Shown: positions 26,891 to 35,942, counted from the first letter of the stretch. The stretch is 64,000 bases of DNA from an uncultured Acidobacteriia bacterium (GCA_903900705.1 CAIUOG010000052.1:1-64000); one strand, 5' to 3'. Program-made: numbers and translations. Notes: generated by a model from the sequence alone, not told the origin.

Positions 26891-28102
26891 ATGCACTTTA
26901 TTCCCGCTGCAAATTTCACTTATCCGAACGAGATTGAACTGAACTGGAGCATCCTGGTGGTCCTGTACCCGTTCATCACGGGACTGGTGGCCGGAGCGTT
27001 CATCCTCGCTTCGCTCGAACGCGTTTTCAACGTGGAAGCGGTCAAGCCAACCTACCGGTTGGCGCTGCTGACGGCGCTCTCTTTCATGATCGTCGCGCCG
27101 CTGCCGCTCCAGTTGCATCTGGGCCATCCGGAGCGGTCTTTTGAAATGTATCTGACGCCTCACACATCGTCCGCCATGGCGATGTTCGGCTTCGTTTATC
27201 TCTGGTATCTGATGGTGGTGCTCGTGCTCGAAATCTGGCTGGATTTCCGGCATGACATCGTGCTTCTCTCCCGCTCCACCACGGGCCTGAAGCGGGTAAT
27301 CTACCGGCTGATGACGCTGGGTTCCCAGAACATCAGCCCCGGTGCGCTGCGGTTTGACGACCGCGCCGGTTACACCATTACGATCATCGGCATCCCTTCG
27401 GCCTTCCTGCTGCATGGCTACGTCGGCTTCATCTTCGGTTCCGTGAAAGCGAACCCCTGGTGGTCTTCACCGCTCATGCCGGTGGTGTTCATCTTCTCCG
27501 CCATGGTGTCCGGGATTGCGGCGGTGATGCTGCTCTATATGGGCACCACCAAACTGCGCGGCGAGAAGATCAATCAGGACTGCGCCGATACCATCGCGAA
27601 GTACCTGTTCTACGCCTTCATTGTGGATTTCAGCCTCGAAATGCTGGATCTGATTCACCGCATTTATGAGGCCGATGAATCCTTCCGCAGCCTCGATTTC
27701 ATGGTGCACAACAGCCTTTGGATTCCCCACGTCATCATCCAGTTGCTGATGGGCACGCTGACTCCGATCCTGCTGCTGGCCGCCACGCAACTGATGAAAC
27801 TGCCTCCCGTGACGCGCCAGAGAATGTATGCTCTGGCCGGAAGCCTGACCCTGATTGGCATCTTTGCCATGCGCTGGAACGTCGTGATCGGCGGCCAGCT
27901 GTTTTCGAAGAGCCTGCTTGGCTACACCACGTACACCGTACCGCTGTGGACCCGCGAGGGCCTCCTGCCAGCCATTGCGCTGACACTGATGCCTTTCGGG
28001 ATTCTGTTTGTTCTGGTAAAACTGCTTCCGCCCTGGCCGGGCAGCGGCCCTTCGGCGAAACTGGGAGGACTGCATGCAGAGACCTCTGGAGGACGGCTCT
28101 GA
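26891..28102 (+). CDS. nrfD: NrfD/PsrC-type polytopic quinone-interacting membrane subunit
   Basis: 403 residues with about eight to ten transmembrane helices. The N-terminus reads WSILVVLYPFITGLVAGAFI, followed by LQLHLGHPERSFEMY, an NrfD hallmark (LGxPxR) next to the quinone site. The rest carries further hydrophobic helices, including VVFIFSAMVSGIAAVMLLYMG and the terminal LMPFGILFVLVKLLPP. It would anchor the Fe-S protein and exchange electrons with menaquinone. The downstream gene begins 29 bases inside its 3' end. Confidence 0.88.
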   Translation: MHFIPAANFTYPNEIELNWSILVVLYPFITGLVAGAFILASLERVFNVEAVKPTYRLALLTALSFMIVAPLPLQLHLGHPERSFEMYLTPHTSSAMAMFGFVYLWYLMVVLVLEIWLDFRHDIVLLSRSTTGLKRVIYRLMTLGSQNISPGALRFDDRAGYTITIIGIPSAFLLHGYVGFIFGSVKANPWWSSPLMPVVFIFSAMVSGIAAVMLLYMGTTKLRGEKINQDCADTIAKYLFYAFIVDFSLEMLDLIHRIYEADESFRSLDFMVHNSLWIPHVIIQLLMGTLTPILLLAATQLMKLPPVTRQRMYALAGSLTLIGIFAMRWNVVIGGQLFSKSLLGYTTYTVPLWTREGLLPAIALTLMPFGILFVLVKLLPPWPGSGPSAKLGGLHAETSGGRL

Positions 28103-29576
28103 ATTTGAGCGTCTGAAAGAAGAAGTGCGGGCTCTTGAGCGGCGTCTGGCCTGTCTCGAAAGTCAGCGGAACATCACTGTGCCGGAAGTGTCGCCTGCGG
28201 CAACCCCGCGGGCGGCTTCCGTTGCGGAAGGCTTCGCCATGCCGGATGTGGCGGCGGTGACAGGGCGCGCCGTGTTGGGAATCGCCGGCGCATACCTGTT
28301 GCGCGCTCTGGCGGAGACCAGTGTTGCGCCCCGCCTCGCCGTGGTGATGGCAGCGATCGCTTATTCCGGCCTGTGGCTCTTTCTCGCCTGGCGGGAACGC
28401 GCGGGCAGGACGGCGCCCTTCGTCTATGGCGCAACGGCGGCGCTGATCCTTGCCCCGCTGCTGTGGGAGGCCACGGTTCGCTTCGGTCTGTTGCCGAATC
28501 TGGTCACAGCGGCTCTGCTGGTGGGTTTGCCGGCGCTCAGCGGGATTCTTGGCGTCGCGGGCTGGCCCGCCGTAGTGGCCTCCTCCGCCACCGCCATCGC
28601 GCTGATGGTACAAACCGGAGATCTGCTTCCCTTCGTGGTGGCAGTATTGCTGATAGCGGCGGTGGCTGGCTTTGCGGCCAGCCCGGGTCTGCGGGCGGTT
28701 GCCGGTGTTGCCGCGAATGCGTCGGTGCTGCTGCTCATCTGGATTACGGGGCATCCCTCCGGGGACGCGTACCGTCCGGTAGCGTCGGGCTGGGTTGCCC
28801 TTTGCTGTTGCGCGCTGCCTGTGATTCTGGCCGCCGGACCCGCCAAACGTCGTCAGATCGCGATTCCCGAACTCTCCTTCATCGGTGTGGCGCTGGCGCT
28901 GACCGTCTACGGCGCACCGCCTCTGGCTGCGGCGATTCTGCTTCTGGTGGCTTGTGCTGTCTGCATTTGGCTTGCTCCGAATCATCCCGCGCTGGAAATC
29001 TGCGCGCTGCCGGCGGGCCTGGCCGGGAGCTTCCTGCTGGCCCCGCCCTGGGTGACCATTCTCATTTGGTGCGCGGGTTGTGTTGCCCTGTCGCGAATTC
29101 CGCGCCGCATCCCCGCCTTCCATGCGGTGGCGCTGCTTACAGGCGCGGCGGTTCTGGCAAGCCAGGCGCCCCTCGCGGTGGTGCTGCTCGGACTTTCCGC
29201 GGCGCTGGCCTGGTGGTTCAGCGGCGAGTTTGTGTGGCCCCGCGTTCTCTTTGGCTCCATCGCGGTGGCGACCCCGGGAATTCTGTTGTCGGAAATTTCC
29301 GGAGCGGGCCTGAAGATGCTGCCCACCCTGCAGACGCTATACCTCTGCGCGGCATCGCTGGCCATCAGTTTCAGCGCCCGGCGGAACGCACGCCAGGAAC
29401 TGCCGTGGATCGGCTATGGACTGCTTGCCGTGGCGGCGCTGAAGTTGCTCATGGTGGATTTCCGCGAAAGCCCACCCGCGATGCTGGCAGTCGCGCTGGT
29501 CTCCTTCGGCGCCGCACTGATCGTCGTGCCACGCCTGCGCTCCGCAGCCGGGGCGGACGAGTCCGGAAAGTCTTGA
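28074..29576 (+). CDS. Polytopic membrane protein with N-terminal coiled coil, unknown function
   Basis: 500 residues. Residues 8-32 form a short coiled coil (EFERLKEEVRALERRLACLE), then an Ala/Pro-rich linker, then about 14 hydrophobic segments to the C-terminus. The arrangement resembles DUF2339-type membrane proteins (N-terminal coiled coil, many helices), but I cannot see a diagnostic motif. It overlaps nrfD by 29 bases and therefore shares its transcript; a role in the assembly or membrane environment of the complex is only a guess from position. Confidence 0.65.
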   Translation: MQRPLEDGSEFERLKEEVRALERRLACLESQRNITVPEVSPAATPRAASVAEGFAMPDVAAVTGRAVLGIAGAYLLRALAETSVAPRLAVVMAAIAYSGLWLFLAWRERAGRTAPFVYGATAALILAPLLWEATVRFGLLPNLVTAALLVGLPALSGILGVAGWPAVVASSATAIALMVQTGDLLPFVVAVLLIAAVAGFAASPGLRAVAGVAANASVLLLIWITGHPSGDAYRPVASGWVALCCCALPVILAAGPAKRRQIAIPELSFIGVALALTVYGAPPLAAAILLLVACAVCIWLAPNHPALEICALPAGLAGSFLLAPPWVTILIWCAGCVALSRIPRRIPAFHAVALLTGAAVLASQAPLAVVLLGLSAALAWWFSGEFVWPRVLFGSIAVATPGILLSEISGAGLKMLPTLQTLYLCAASLAISFSARRNARQELPWIGYGLLAVAALKLLMVDFRESPPAMLAVALVSFGAALIVVPRLRSAAGADESGKS

Positions 29577-29645
29577 CGGGCCGCGGGGTCAGGTTCTAAA
29601 CTCCAGTAAAGCCGACCCCGCCCCGTCCGCCTTCCGGATTCGCCT

Positions 29646-31397
29646 ATGAAACCTTTCGCACTCCTGTTCCTGGCCGCGCCAGGTCTGCTCTCTGTGTTGA
29701 CGGCCGCGCAACCCGCGCCATTCAACGTGGTGGAAGCCACCATCCCGGAAATCCGTGCCGCGCTCGAACAAAAGCGCCTCACCTCGCATGAACTGGTGAC
29801 GCTCTATCTGGCCCGCATCGGCATGTATGAGGACAAGCTGCACTGCATCATCACGGTGAATCCGAACGCCCTGAAAGAGGCGGACGAACGGGATCGCGAA
29901 CGCGCCGCCGGTCGTATTCGAGGGCCCCTGCATGGCATTCCGATCGCCCTCAAAGACAATATTCTGACGCACGACATCACCACCACCGGCGGCGCGCTCG
30001 CCTTCGATGGCTACCTGCCGCCTTATGACGCCACGCTGGTGAAGAACCTGCGCGATTCCGGCGCGATCATCATCGCCAAGACCGGGCTTTCCGAACTCGC
30101 CAACTGGGTGGCGGGCGCGCCCACGCCCATGCCCGCAAATTACAATGCCATGCGCGGCTTCGGCTACAATCCGTACGATCCGCGCCGCGACCCGCGCCCG
30201 GGCTCAGACGATGGCCGCCCCGTGCTGCAGACCGGCGGCTCCAGTTCGGGCGTCGGTACGGCTGCGAACTTCTGGCCCGGCAACGTGGGCAGCGAGACCT
30301 CCGGGTCGATCCTCAGCCCCTCCAACCAGAACATGCTGGCCGCGGTGAAGCCGACTGTCGGGCGCATCAGCCGCTACGGTGTGATTCCCATCACGGCAGA
30401 TCAGGACACCGCCGGCCCGATGGCGAAAACGGTAACAGACGCGGCCATCATGCTGGGTGCGCTGGAGGGCCCCGCGCCGGATCCGAACGACCCGGCGACC
30501 AAAACCTGTACGCCGCCTCCGGGCCGCGATTACACGAAGTTTCTGCGGCCTGGCGGACTGAAGGGCGCGCGCATCGGCATTCCCCGCGCTTACTTTTATG
30601 AGCGCGCGAAACTACCCCAGCGCTTTGGCAGTCCCGAACCCGGCACTGGCGGCGGGCGCGGTGGTGGCGGGCGCGGCGGCAACGGCGACCCGCTTACGCC
30701 CGAACAGGCGCGCGCCATGACAGAAGCCATCGACATCCTGAAACAGCAGGGCGCAATTATTGTTGATCCCGTGGAGATCCCCAGCCTTGCCACGCAGGAT
30801 CCCGACAAAAACTTCGCCCTCTGGGGCCAGTGCTCCGGACTCAACAACACGAAGGGGCACGACGCGAATTGTTCAGTGGTGCTGAAGTACGGCATGAAGC
30901 GCGATTTCAACGCCTGGCTGGCCACGCTGGGCCCATCCGCTCCGGTGAAAACGCTTACCGAACTGCGCGAATGGAACATCACGCACATTAACTCCGGCGC
31001 AATCCGGTTCGGCCAGTCGCAGCTGGATATTTCCGATGAGATGGACCTCAATGCGGACCGCGCCCGGTATGAACACGACCGTGCGAAGGACCTGGAACTC
31101 GCGGCCACCAACGGCATTGACGCGGCGATGAAAGCGAACAATCTGGATGCCCTGCTGTTCCCCGGACCGAGCGGCGCGGGCATTGCGGCGAAGCCCGGTT
31201 ATCCGACGGTCATCGTGCCGTTCGCCATGGTGCCGAACAACGCGAATCCGCCCTTCCCGGCGGGATTCGATCCAAAGCCCGCGCCGTTCGGCGTGAGCTT
31301 CACCGGCATGAGTTGCAGTGAGCCGAAACTGCTGGAACTGGGCTATGCGTTTGAGCAGGCAACGAAGCGCAGGGTCCCGCCGGCGGCGACGCCGTAA
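29646..31397 (+). CDS. Secreted amidase-signature hydrolase
   Basis: 583 residues. The signal peptide is KPFALLFLAAPGLLSVLTAAQ. The amidase-signature Ser-cisSer-Lys triad is visible: Lys103 in GIPIALKDN, cis-Ser199/200 in TGGSSSGVG and nucleophile Ser221 in GSETSGSI. A Gly/Arg-rich insert (about residues 335-350, GTGGGRGGGGRGG) is unusual and probably a flexible loop. The enzyme would hydrolyse an amide outside the cytoplasm. It stands alone, 69 bases after the membrane protein, and converges on the cobalamin-regulated genes. Confidence 0.88.
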   Translation: MKPFALLFLAAPGLLSVLTAAQPAPFNVVEATIPEIRAALEQKRLTSHELVTLYLARIGMYEDKLHCIITVNPNALKEADERDRERAAGRIRGPLHGIPIALKDNILTHDITTTGGALAFDGYLPPYDATLVKNLRDSGAIIIAKTGLSELANWVAGAPTPMPANYNAMRGFGYNPYDPRRDPRPGSDDGRPVLQTGGSSSGVGTAANFWPGNVGSETSGSILSPSNQNMLAAVKPTVGRISRYGVIPITADQDTAGPMAKTVTDAAIMLGALEGPAPDPNDPATKTCTPPPGRDYTKFLRPGGLKGARIGIPRAYFYERAKLPQRFGSPEPGTGGGRGGGGRGGNGDPLTPEQARAMTEAIDILKQQGAIIVDPVEIPSLATQDPDKNFALWGQCSGLNNTKGHDANCSVVLKYGMKRDFNAWLATLGPSAPVKTLTELREWNITHINSGAIRFGQSQLDISDEMDLNADRARYEHDRAKDLELAATNGIDAAMKANNLDALLFPGPSGAGIAAKPGYPTVIVPFAMVPNNANPPFPAGFDPKPAPFGVSFTGMSCSEPKLLELGYAFEQATKRRVPPAATP

Positions 31398-31424
31398 GCG
31401 CCGCGGTCCCTTTGCCGCCGGAAT

Positions 31425-32213
31425 CTAGTGGAGCAATCGGGAAAGACCAAATGCGGCGAGTGCGCCGAAGATCCGGGCCATCGGGATGCGGGTTCGGCGG
31501 ACTTCCCGCTCGGGCTCTTTCACTAAGCGGGGGCCTTCCTGCGCGGAATCGGGATTCGGTTGCGCGGCTGCCAGCAGCGGGGCGACTTCCACCAGTCGAT
31601 CGATGGAAATAATGAGGCGCTGCAGGTTCAGGTCTGTCTCTTCTGACCGGGCGCGCAGGGCGCTGATGGCCGAAGACTGATCGATCAGAGCCTTTTCGAG
31701 CGACCCGATGCGGTCGCTGATCTTCTGCTCCACCGTGCTCTCAAACCGGGAAACCGCCTGTTTCCATTGCTCCTGCGCATCCGCCTGCAGCCGGACTTCC
31801 AGTTCACTCACGCGGGCCGAGACGGTGGTTTCCACCATCGCCGGAATCTCATGCCGCAGTTCTTCGAAACTGCTGCGCACGGAGTCAAGCGCGGCTCCGG
31901 CGCGCCGTTCCATACTGGCGACGCTGGTCTGCAGCGCGGTAATAGCACTCTCCTGCTTTTCCAGCCGGGCATCGGCCCCGGCGGGCACAGAGCGAACGGT
32001 TTGAGCCGCGTCGACAAAGTGCTCGATGCGTTCCAGACGGTCCAGGATCGGCTCCAGCCGGAGAAGTTCGGAGTCTGAGAGGGGTCTGTTCAGGGGAGTC
32101 CGCGACGGGTTAGGGCGCGCCACGGAGGCCTTCGAAGAGACCAGCACCGCCCCGACGCATACCCCAAAGCCCGCGCCGGCGGCAATCGCGAATCCCTTCC
32201 ACAGTCCGCCCAT
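31425..32213 (-). CDS. Membrane-anchored coiled-coil protein, unknown function
   Basis: 262 residues. A Gly/Ala-rich membrane segment (GFAIAAGAGFGVCVGAVLV, residues 7-25) is followed by a long heptad-repeat coiled coil (about residues 55-200, for example RLEKQESAITALQTSVASME) and a second short hydrophobic stretch at the C-terminus (IFGALAAFGLSRLL). I recognise no domain. It begins 7 bases after the DUF6580 gene and is probably the last gene of the cobalamin-riboswitch transcript. A scaffold or envelope role is possible but unsupported. Confidence 0.65.
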   Translation of the reverse strand: MGGLWKGFAIAAGAGFGVCVGAVLVSSKASVARPNPSRTPLNRPLSDSELLRLEPILDRLERIEHFVDAAQTVRSVPAGADARLEKQESAITALQTSVASMERRAGAALDSVRSSFEELRHEIPAMVETTVSARVSELEVRLQADAQEQWKQAVSRFESTVEQKISDRIGSLEKALIDQSSAISALRARSEETDLNLQRLIISIDRLVEVAPLLAAAQPNPDSAQEGPRLVKEPEREVRRTRIPMARIFGALAAFGLSRLLH

Positions 32214-32220
32214 AAAGGTC

Positions 32221-32760
32221 CTACGCGGTCACGGTGCGCTGCGCGCTCAGTGAGCGGGATGCCAGCGTGTAGATGCCGAAGATTGCCGCGGAGAATGCAA
32301 GATCGCCGGCGAGAGTGCGGCCCCAGAAGGGCAGTGCGGCGGAGTAGCAGGTCATGAGGCCAGCGAGGGACGCGCTGTAAAAGCCCTTGCCGGTGATGGC
32401 GCCGGTCGCCCAGATCGCGAAATTCGTCAGGACGAAGAACTGCAGGCTGCAGAGGAACGCGGTGGCGCCCACGCGCATCGCGGAAACCTGTTTCATCAGG
32501 CGGCGGCCCAGCCAGACGTTCAGCAGGAAGCAGCCGTAGATCACCGGCGAAAGCTTTGTATAGCCGCCGACAAACGGATCGGTCAGGCCCATGACCAGCA
32601 GAGGCAGAAGGTACGCCAGAGGCCCGGAAACTCTGGACCCGGCAAACAGGCAGGAGCCTCCCAGCGGCGTGACGTTTGGCGCGTGCGGCACCAGGCGGCC
32701 CAGGGCGCTCAGTACGGTCAATCCGATGGCGAGGGGCCGTGATTCGATCTTATTCTGCAT
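32221..32760 (-). CDS. DUF6580-family small polytopic membrane protein in the B12 operon
   Basis: 179 residues with four to six hydrophobic helices. The N-terminal HAPNVTPLGGSCLFAG matches the PNfTPvgaialFaGa pattern of the DUF6580 family; SPVIYGCFLLNVWLGRRLM follows. Its size and helix count resemble the substrate-binding S components of ECF vitamin transporters. It lies 71 bases after the cobalamin adenosyltransferase gene in the same direction and so probably behind the B12 riboswitch. The inference is a role in corrinoid or cobalt uptake at the inner membrane, perhaps replacing the BtuCD step, which is not seen here. Cys77 is a candidate cobalt ligand by loose analogy with the solitary B12 transporter BtuM. 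Confidence 0.7.
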   Translation of the reverse strand: MQNKIESRPLAIGLTVLSALGRLVPHAPNVTPLGGSCLFAGSRVSGPLAYLLPLLVMGLTDPFVGGYTKLSPVIYGCFLLNVWLGRRLMKQVSAMRVGATAFLCSLQFFVLTNFAIWATGAITGKGFYSASLAGLMTCYSAALPFWGRTLAGDLAFSAAIFGIYTLASRSLSAQRTVTA

Positions 32761-32831
32761 TTCGGTTCTCCTATCATAGCTCCCGGAGGGGGCGTCCCGA
32801 ACGGACTCCCCGGCGGGGCTGTGCTGTTTCC

Positions 32832-33452
32832 TTATTTATTTTGTGAAGCCGCCTGATTCGGCTCCCAGAGTGTTTCTTCCGCGCGCAGCTGATGACTGGC
32901 CCAACGGCTCCAGACGAACAGGGCATCGCTCAGGCGGTTGAGATACGTCAGCGTCTCGGCGTCGACCCCACCCTCGGCCTCGGCGAGAGTGACGCAGATT
33001 CTTTCGGCACGCCTGCAAATGGTGCGGCAGACATGCAGTTCCGCATTGACTCGGCAACCGCCGGGCAGAACGAACGAACGAAGAGCGGGCAGCCCCTCGT
33101 TCATCCGGTCCATTTCGCGTTCCAGTTGTTCGGCATCGGCAGCTGTAATACGCGGTTGCCGGGGATGCACATCCTCCGGCAGGGTGGCCAGAATCGACCC
33201 CGCGTTAAACAGTTCATGCTGCACCCGCTTCAGTATCGCCGCCAGTTCCGGCAATTCCGCGCATGATTCCCGCGCCAGGCCGATAAAGCTGTTCAATTCG
33301 TCGATGGTGCCGTAAGCCTCAATCCGCAGGTGGTCTTTCGACACGCGTTGTCCGCCCACCAGGCTGGTCTGTCCGGCGTCGCCGCGCCGGGTGTAGACGC
33401 GGTTGATGGCAAGCCGGGGACTGTTGAATTCACTCCCGGAATCAGCGGGCAC
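32832..33452 (-). CDS. PduO-type cob(I)alamin adenosyltransferase
   Basis: 206 residues, the usual length. The ATP-binding N-terminus reads VYTRRGDAGQTSLVGGQRVSKDHLRIEAYGTIDELNSFIG, and the C-terminal helices include CRTICRRAER and LNRLSDALFVWSRWA, both hallmarks of the trimeric PduO/MMAB family. It transfers the adenosyl group of ATP to cob(I)alamin, making coenzyme B12. Its start lies 11 bases inside the end of the TonB-dependent receptor gene, so it is translationally coupled and under the same B12 riboswitch. Confidence 0.93.
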   Translation of the reverse strand: MPADSGSEFNSPRLAINRVYTRRGDAGQTSLVGGQRVSKDHLRIEAYGTIDELNSFIGLARESCAELPELAAILKRVQHELFNAGSILATLPEDVHPRQPRITAADAEQLEREMDRMNEGLPALRSFVLPGGCRVNAELHVCRTICRRAERICVTLAEAEGGVDAETLTYLNRLSDALFVWSRWASHQLRAEETLWEPNQAASQNK

Positions 33453-35637
33453 GGGACAGGCTCCATTTCACGCCGGCCACCATGTTGAGCAGCGGGGCGG
33501 GGAAGCCGTAGATTTCCTCATAGCGCTGATCGAGCACATTGCGCACATTGACGTAAGCGGTAAGGTTGTTTCGCACGAGGTAATTCAGATTGATGCTGAA
33601 ATTTCTGTAACCGGGGTTTTTAAATAGCCCTCCGCCTGCGCCGTAGCTTGGCTCCACGTCCAGCGTCTGCCCCCGGAAATAGCCAGCCACGTTGGCATCG
33701 AGCTTCCCGCGATGGAAGGTCGCCAGCAGCGAACCGGACTGCTTCGGTCTCCGCAGCAACGGCTGTCCCAGGTAGTAATACTTCTGCACCAGCCCGTTGC
33801 CACCATTCAGTGACAGCACCTCCGAGTCGAGCCAGGTGTAGCTGCCCGTCAGATTCAGCCAGGAGTTCGGTCGGAACTGCCCGCTGACTTCGGCGCCGCG
33901 GGCCCGCGCATTTGCCACATTGTCCGTGGAGAACTGTGAGAGCGTGGCGAGGGACCCGCCCAGCGAAACAATCAGATCCTTATAACGGTTGTTGAACCAG
34001 GTGGCATCCAGCGAAAGCCGGTCTTTCAGAAAGCGCTGCGAAACGCCCACATCGTAGCTTTCCGTTTTCTCCGGCTTGAGCGCGGGGTTGTTGGTGAAAG
34101 CGAGATCGGAACCGCCCGGGGGCCGGATGCCTGTGCCGTAAGAAGCGTGCAGATGCTGGCCGCTCTGCAGCGCATAGGCGCCGGAAATCTTGGGATTGAG
34201 GCGCGTATCGGTCCTCTGTGCGAAGTTCGGGCGCGGCGGGTAGCCGTAAATGTTGCCCGGCACAAACGGTGTCTGATAAATCTCCTCGCGCACCCCGGCG
34301 TTGACGAAGAAGCCGCTCCAGGTGATGTGGTTTTCCCAATAGATGCCGCCATTGTCGCGGCGCAGCAGGAAGGGTGTGGAATTCGACGTGGTCACATAGG
34401 TGTTCCGCATCTCTTCGCGGTCGAACGCATAGCCACCGGCCATGGTCCAGTTCTTCATCACCACCCAGGTGCCGCGCGCTTCCGCATTGCCCCGGATGTC
34501 TTTGTTGTAGCTGAACCCATAAGGGCTGCGGTACCCGTTGTTGTTCAGGAAAAAGCCGCCAAACAGGTCCACGCGAACGTTATCGAGCAGATCGTTCTGA
34601 TAATGCGCTCCGTAGGTGGACGTGTTGTTTTTGCTGCGGCTGATCAGATCGATGCCGGAGTAATAGCCGTGCGGGTTTGACCCGAAAGGGCCCGCTTCGC
34701 CCGCATCATTCGAATCGAAATCTCCGAAAGCGAAGAAGTTCTGGGTCATCCAGCGGTGTGACAGTGCCAGGAAAATGTTGTCGTTCCGGTAGTCACTGTT
34801 CTTTACCGGTCCGTTGGCCAGCAGGCTGGAGAGCGATCCGGCCAGCCCCCAGGTCTTCCACACTAAGCCGCTCCCGCTCAGCGCAAAGCGGTTCTCGTCA
34901 TGTGAGCCGCCCTCTGCCACAAAGTCGAGAGCAGTGCCGTTCTCGGGCGCGCGTGTCTGGAAGTTGACCACGCTGCCGAGCGCATAGGAACCGTAGATGG
35001 CCGACTGCGGACCGCGCGCCACATCCACTTCTTCCACGAAATCCGCGGGAATGTGCGCGAAGTCGAAGAGCCCGCCGTAATAAAAGCTGTTGATCGCTAT
35101 GCCGTCCAGCAGCACCAGGTTGTACTTCGAGTCACTGCCGCGCACGAACAGGCTCGAGACGGCGCCGCGCGGACCGCTTTGCGACATCACGACGCCCGGC
35201 ACCTGCCGGAGCAGATCCGCCGCCAGCGCTTCATTGCGGTCACGAATCTCGCGGCTCGTGATGACTGTCACGCTGGAGCCCTGCTCGCTGGCCGGCACAT
35301 CCATGCTGGAGCCGATGACATGCACGGAATCGGAAACCGGCGCCAGCGACATCTGAATCCGTGAGGCTCCCGCGCCCACCACCATCGTCCGGAAGCCCTC
35401 CGCGGCGACCCGGAACTGCAGGTTTTCGTAGAGCGGGGAGATGTAGATGTCGAACCTTCCCTGGTCGTCTGTGATCTGTTGTGTGATGATTCCGACGGTA
35501 TTGACCGCGGCGATCTGCGCGCCGGGAATTGGTTTGCCGACCGGGTCGATAACCACTCCGGTGAACTGAGCGGCGCAGACGACACGAAGAGTCGCCCACG
35601 CCAGAGCGGCGTAGAAAAACGGTTTATGGAGTTTCAT
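33442..35637 (-). CDS. TonB-dependent cobalamin receptor (BtuB-like)
   Basis: 731 residues. The signal peptide is KLHKPFFYAALAWATLRVVCAA, then a carboxypeptidase-regulatory-like beta domain (FTGVVIDPVGKPIPGAQIAAV). A plug domain follows (VTVITSREIRDRNEALAADLLRQVPGV...FVRGSDSKYNLVLLDGIAIN), then a 22-strand barrel ending in the aromatic ...NMVAGVKWSLSRAR. The substrate is inferred from the cobalamin riboswitch upstream and the adenosyltransferase downstream. ATG 35637 begins the signal peptide; ATG 35697 is also in frame but adds unconserved residues and sits in the leader RNA. A stem-loop with the Shine-Dalgarno in its loop lies directly upstream. Confidence 0.88.
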   Translation of the reverse strand: MKLHKPFFYAALAWATLRVVCAAQFTGVVIDPVGKPIPGAQIAAVNTVGIITQQITDDQGRFDIYISPLYENLQFRVAAEGFRTMVVGAGASRIQMSLAPVSDSVHVIGSSMDVPASEQGSSVTVITSREIRDRNEALAADLLRQVPGVVMSQSGPRGAVSSLFVRGSDSKYNLVLLDGIAINSFYYGGLFDFAHIPADFVEEVDVARGPQSAIYGSYALGSVVNFQTRAPENGTALDFVAEGGSHDENRFALSGSGLVWKTWGLAGSLSSLLANGPVKNSDYRNDNIFLALSHRWMTQNFFAFGDFDSNDAGEAGPFGSNPHGYYSGIDLISRSKNNTSTYGAHYQNDLLDNVRVDLFGGFFLNNNGYRSPYGFSYNKDIRGNAEARGTWVVMKNWTMAGGYAFDREEMRNTYVTTSNSTPFLLRRDNGGIYWENHITWSGFFVNAGVREEIYQTPFVPGNIYGYPPRPNFAQRTDTRLNPKISGAYALQSGQHLHASYGTGIRPPGGSDLAFTNNPALKPEKTESYDVGVSQRFLKDRLSLDATWFNNRYKDLIVSLGGSLATLSQFSTDNVANARARGAEVSGQFRPNSWLNLTGSYTWLDSEVLSLNGGNGLVQKYYYLGQPLLRRPKQSGSLLATFHRGKLDANVAGYFRGQTLDVEPSYGAGGGLFKNPGYRNFSINLNYLVRNNLTAYVNVRNVLDQRYEEIYGFPAPLLNMVAGVKWSLSRAR

Positions 35638-35641
35638 AGCA

Positions 35642-35658
35642 GGCAGCCCTTCGCTGCC
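35642..35658 (-). promoter_or_regulatory. Stem-loop holding the ribosome-binding site of the BtuB-like gene
   Basis: On the minus strand GGCAGC (35658-35653), a GAAGG loop (35652-35648) and GCTGCC (35647-35642) make a 6-bp hairpin whose loop is the only Shine-Dalgarno-like sequence, 4 bases before ATG 35637. It is a candidate expression platform for the B12 riboswitch acting on translation. Confidence 0.5.
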
Positions 35659-35720
35659 ATCCTTTCCGCTTTCAACATTGGTCGGGCAGCCGTCCAATCT
35701 TTAAAGACTGGGCCGGAACT

Positions 35721-35899
35721 GCCGGATCACGCGGGCCGGTCTCCTGACTCGCGCGTCATCGGAGTCCGCTCGCCTTCCCATCCGGTAAAGGACAGTGGCT
35801 GTGTGTGAACGGATCCTCGGCGCTTACAGTGGCGGGGGCCGTGCCGGATTTTCACCGGCTTCCCAAAACAACGCCTGCGTGCTGCTGAAGCACCTTTAG
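35721..35899 (-). promoter_or_regulatory. Cobalamin (B12) riboswitch
   Basis: The minus strand shows the class I cobalamin aptamer in order. First comes AAAGGTGCTTCAGCAGCACG at the 5' end, then GGGAAGCCGGTGAAAATCCG, then CACGGCCCCCGCCACTGTAA (the core J-region motif), a variable arm, GGATGGGAAGGCGAGCGG, and the B12 box GAGTCAGGAGACCGGCC at 35750-35734. It lies 84 bases upstream of the BtuB-like start codon. Binding of cobalamin would reduce expression of the receptor, adenosyltransferase, DUF6580 and coiled-coil genes. Ends are approximate. Confidence 0.93.
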
Positions 35900-35942
35900 C
35901 GTAGCAGAAACGGCGGTGACTCGATTTCAGTCTGAGACGAAA

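Noticed and set aside
32761-32831. Separate promoter for the DUF6580 gene
   Set aside because: No convincing -35/-10 pair on the minus strand; read-through from the riboswitch transcript is simpler, though not proven.
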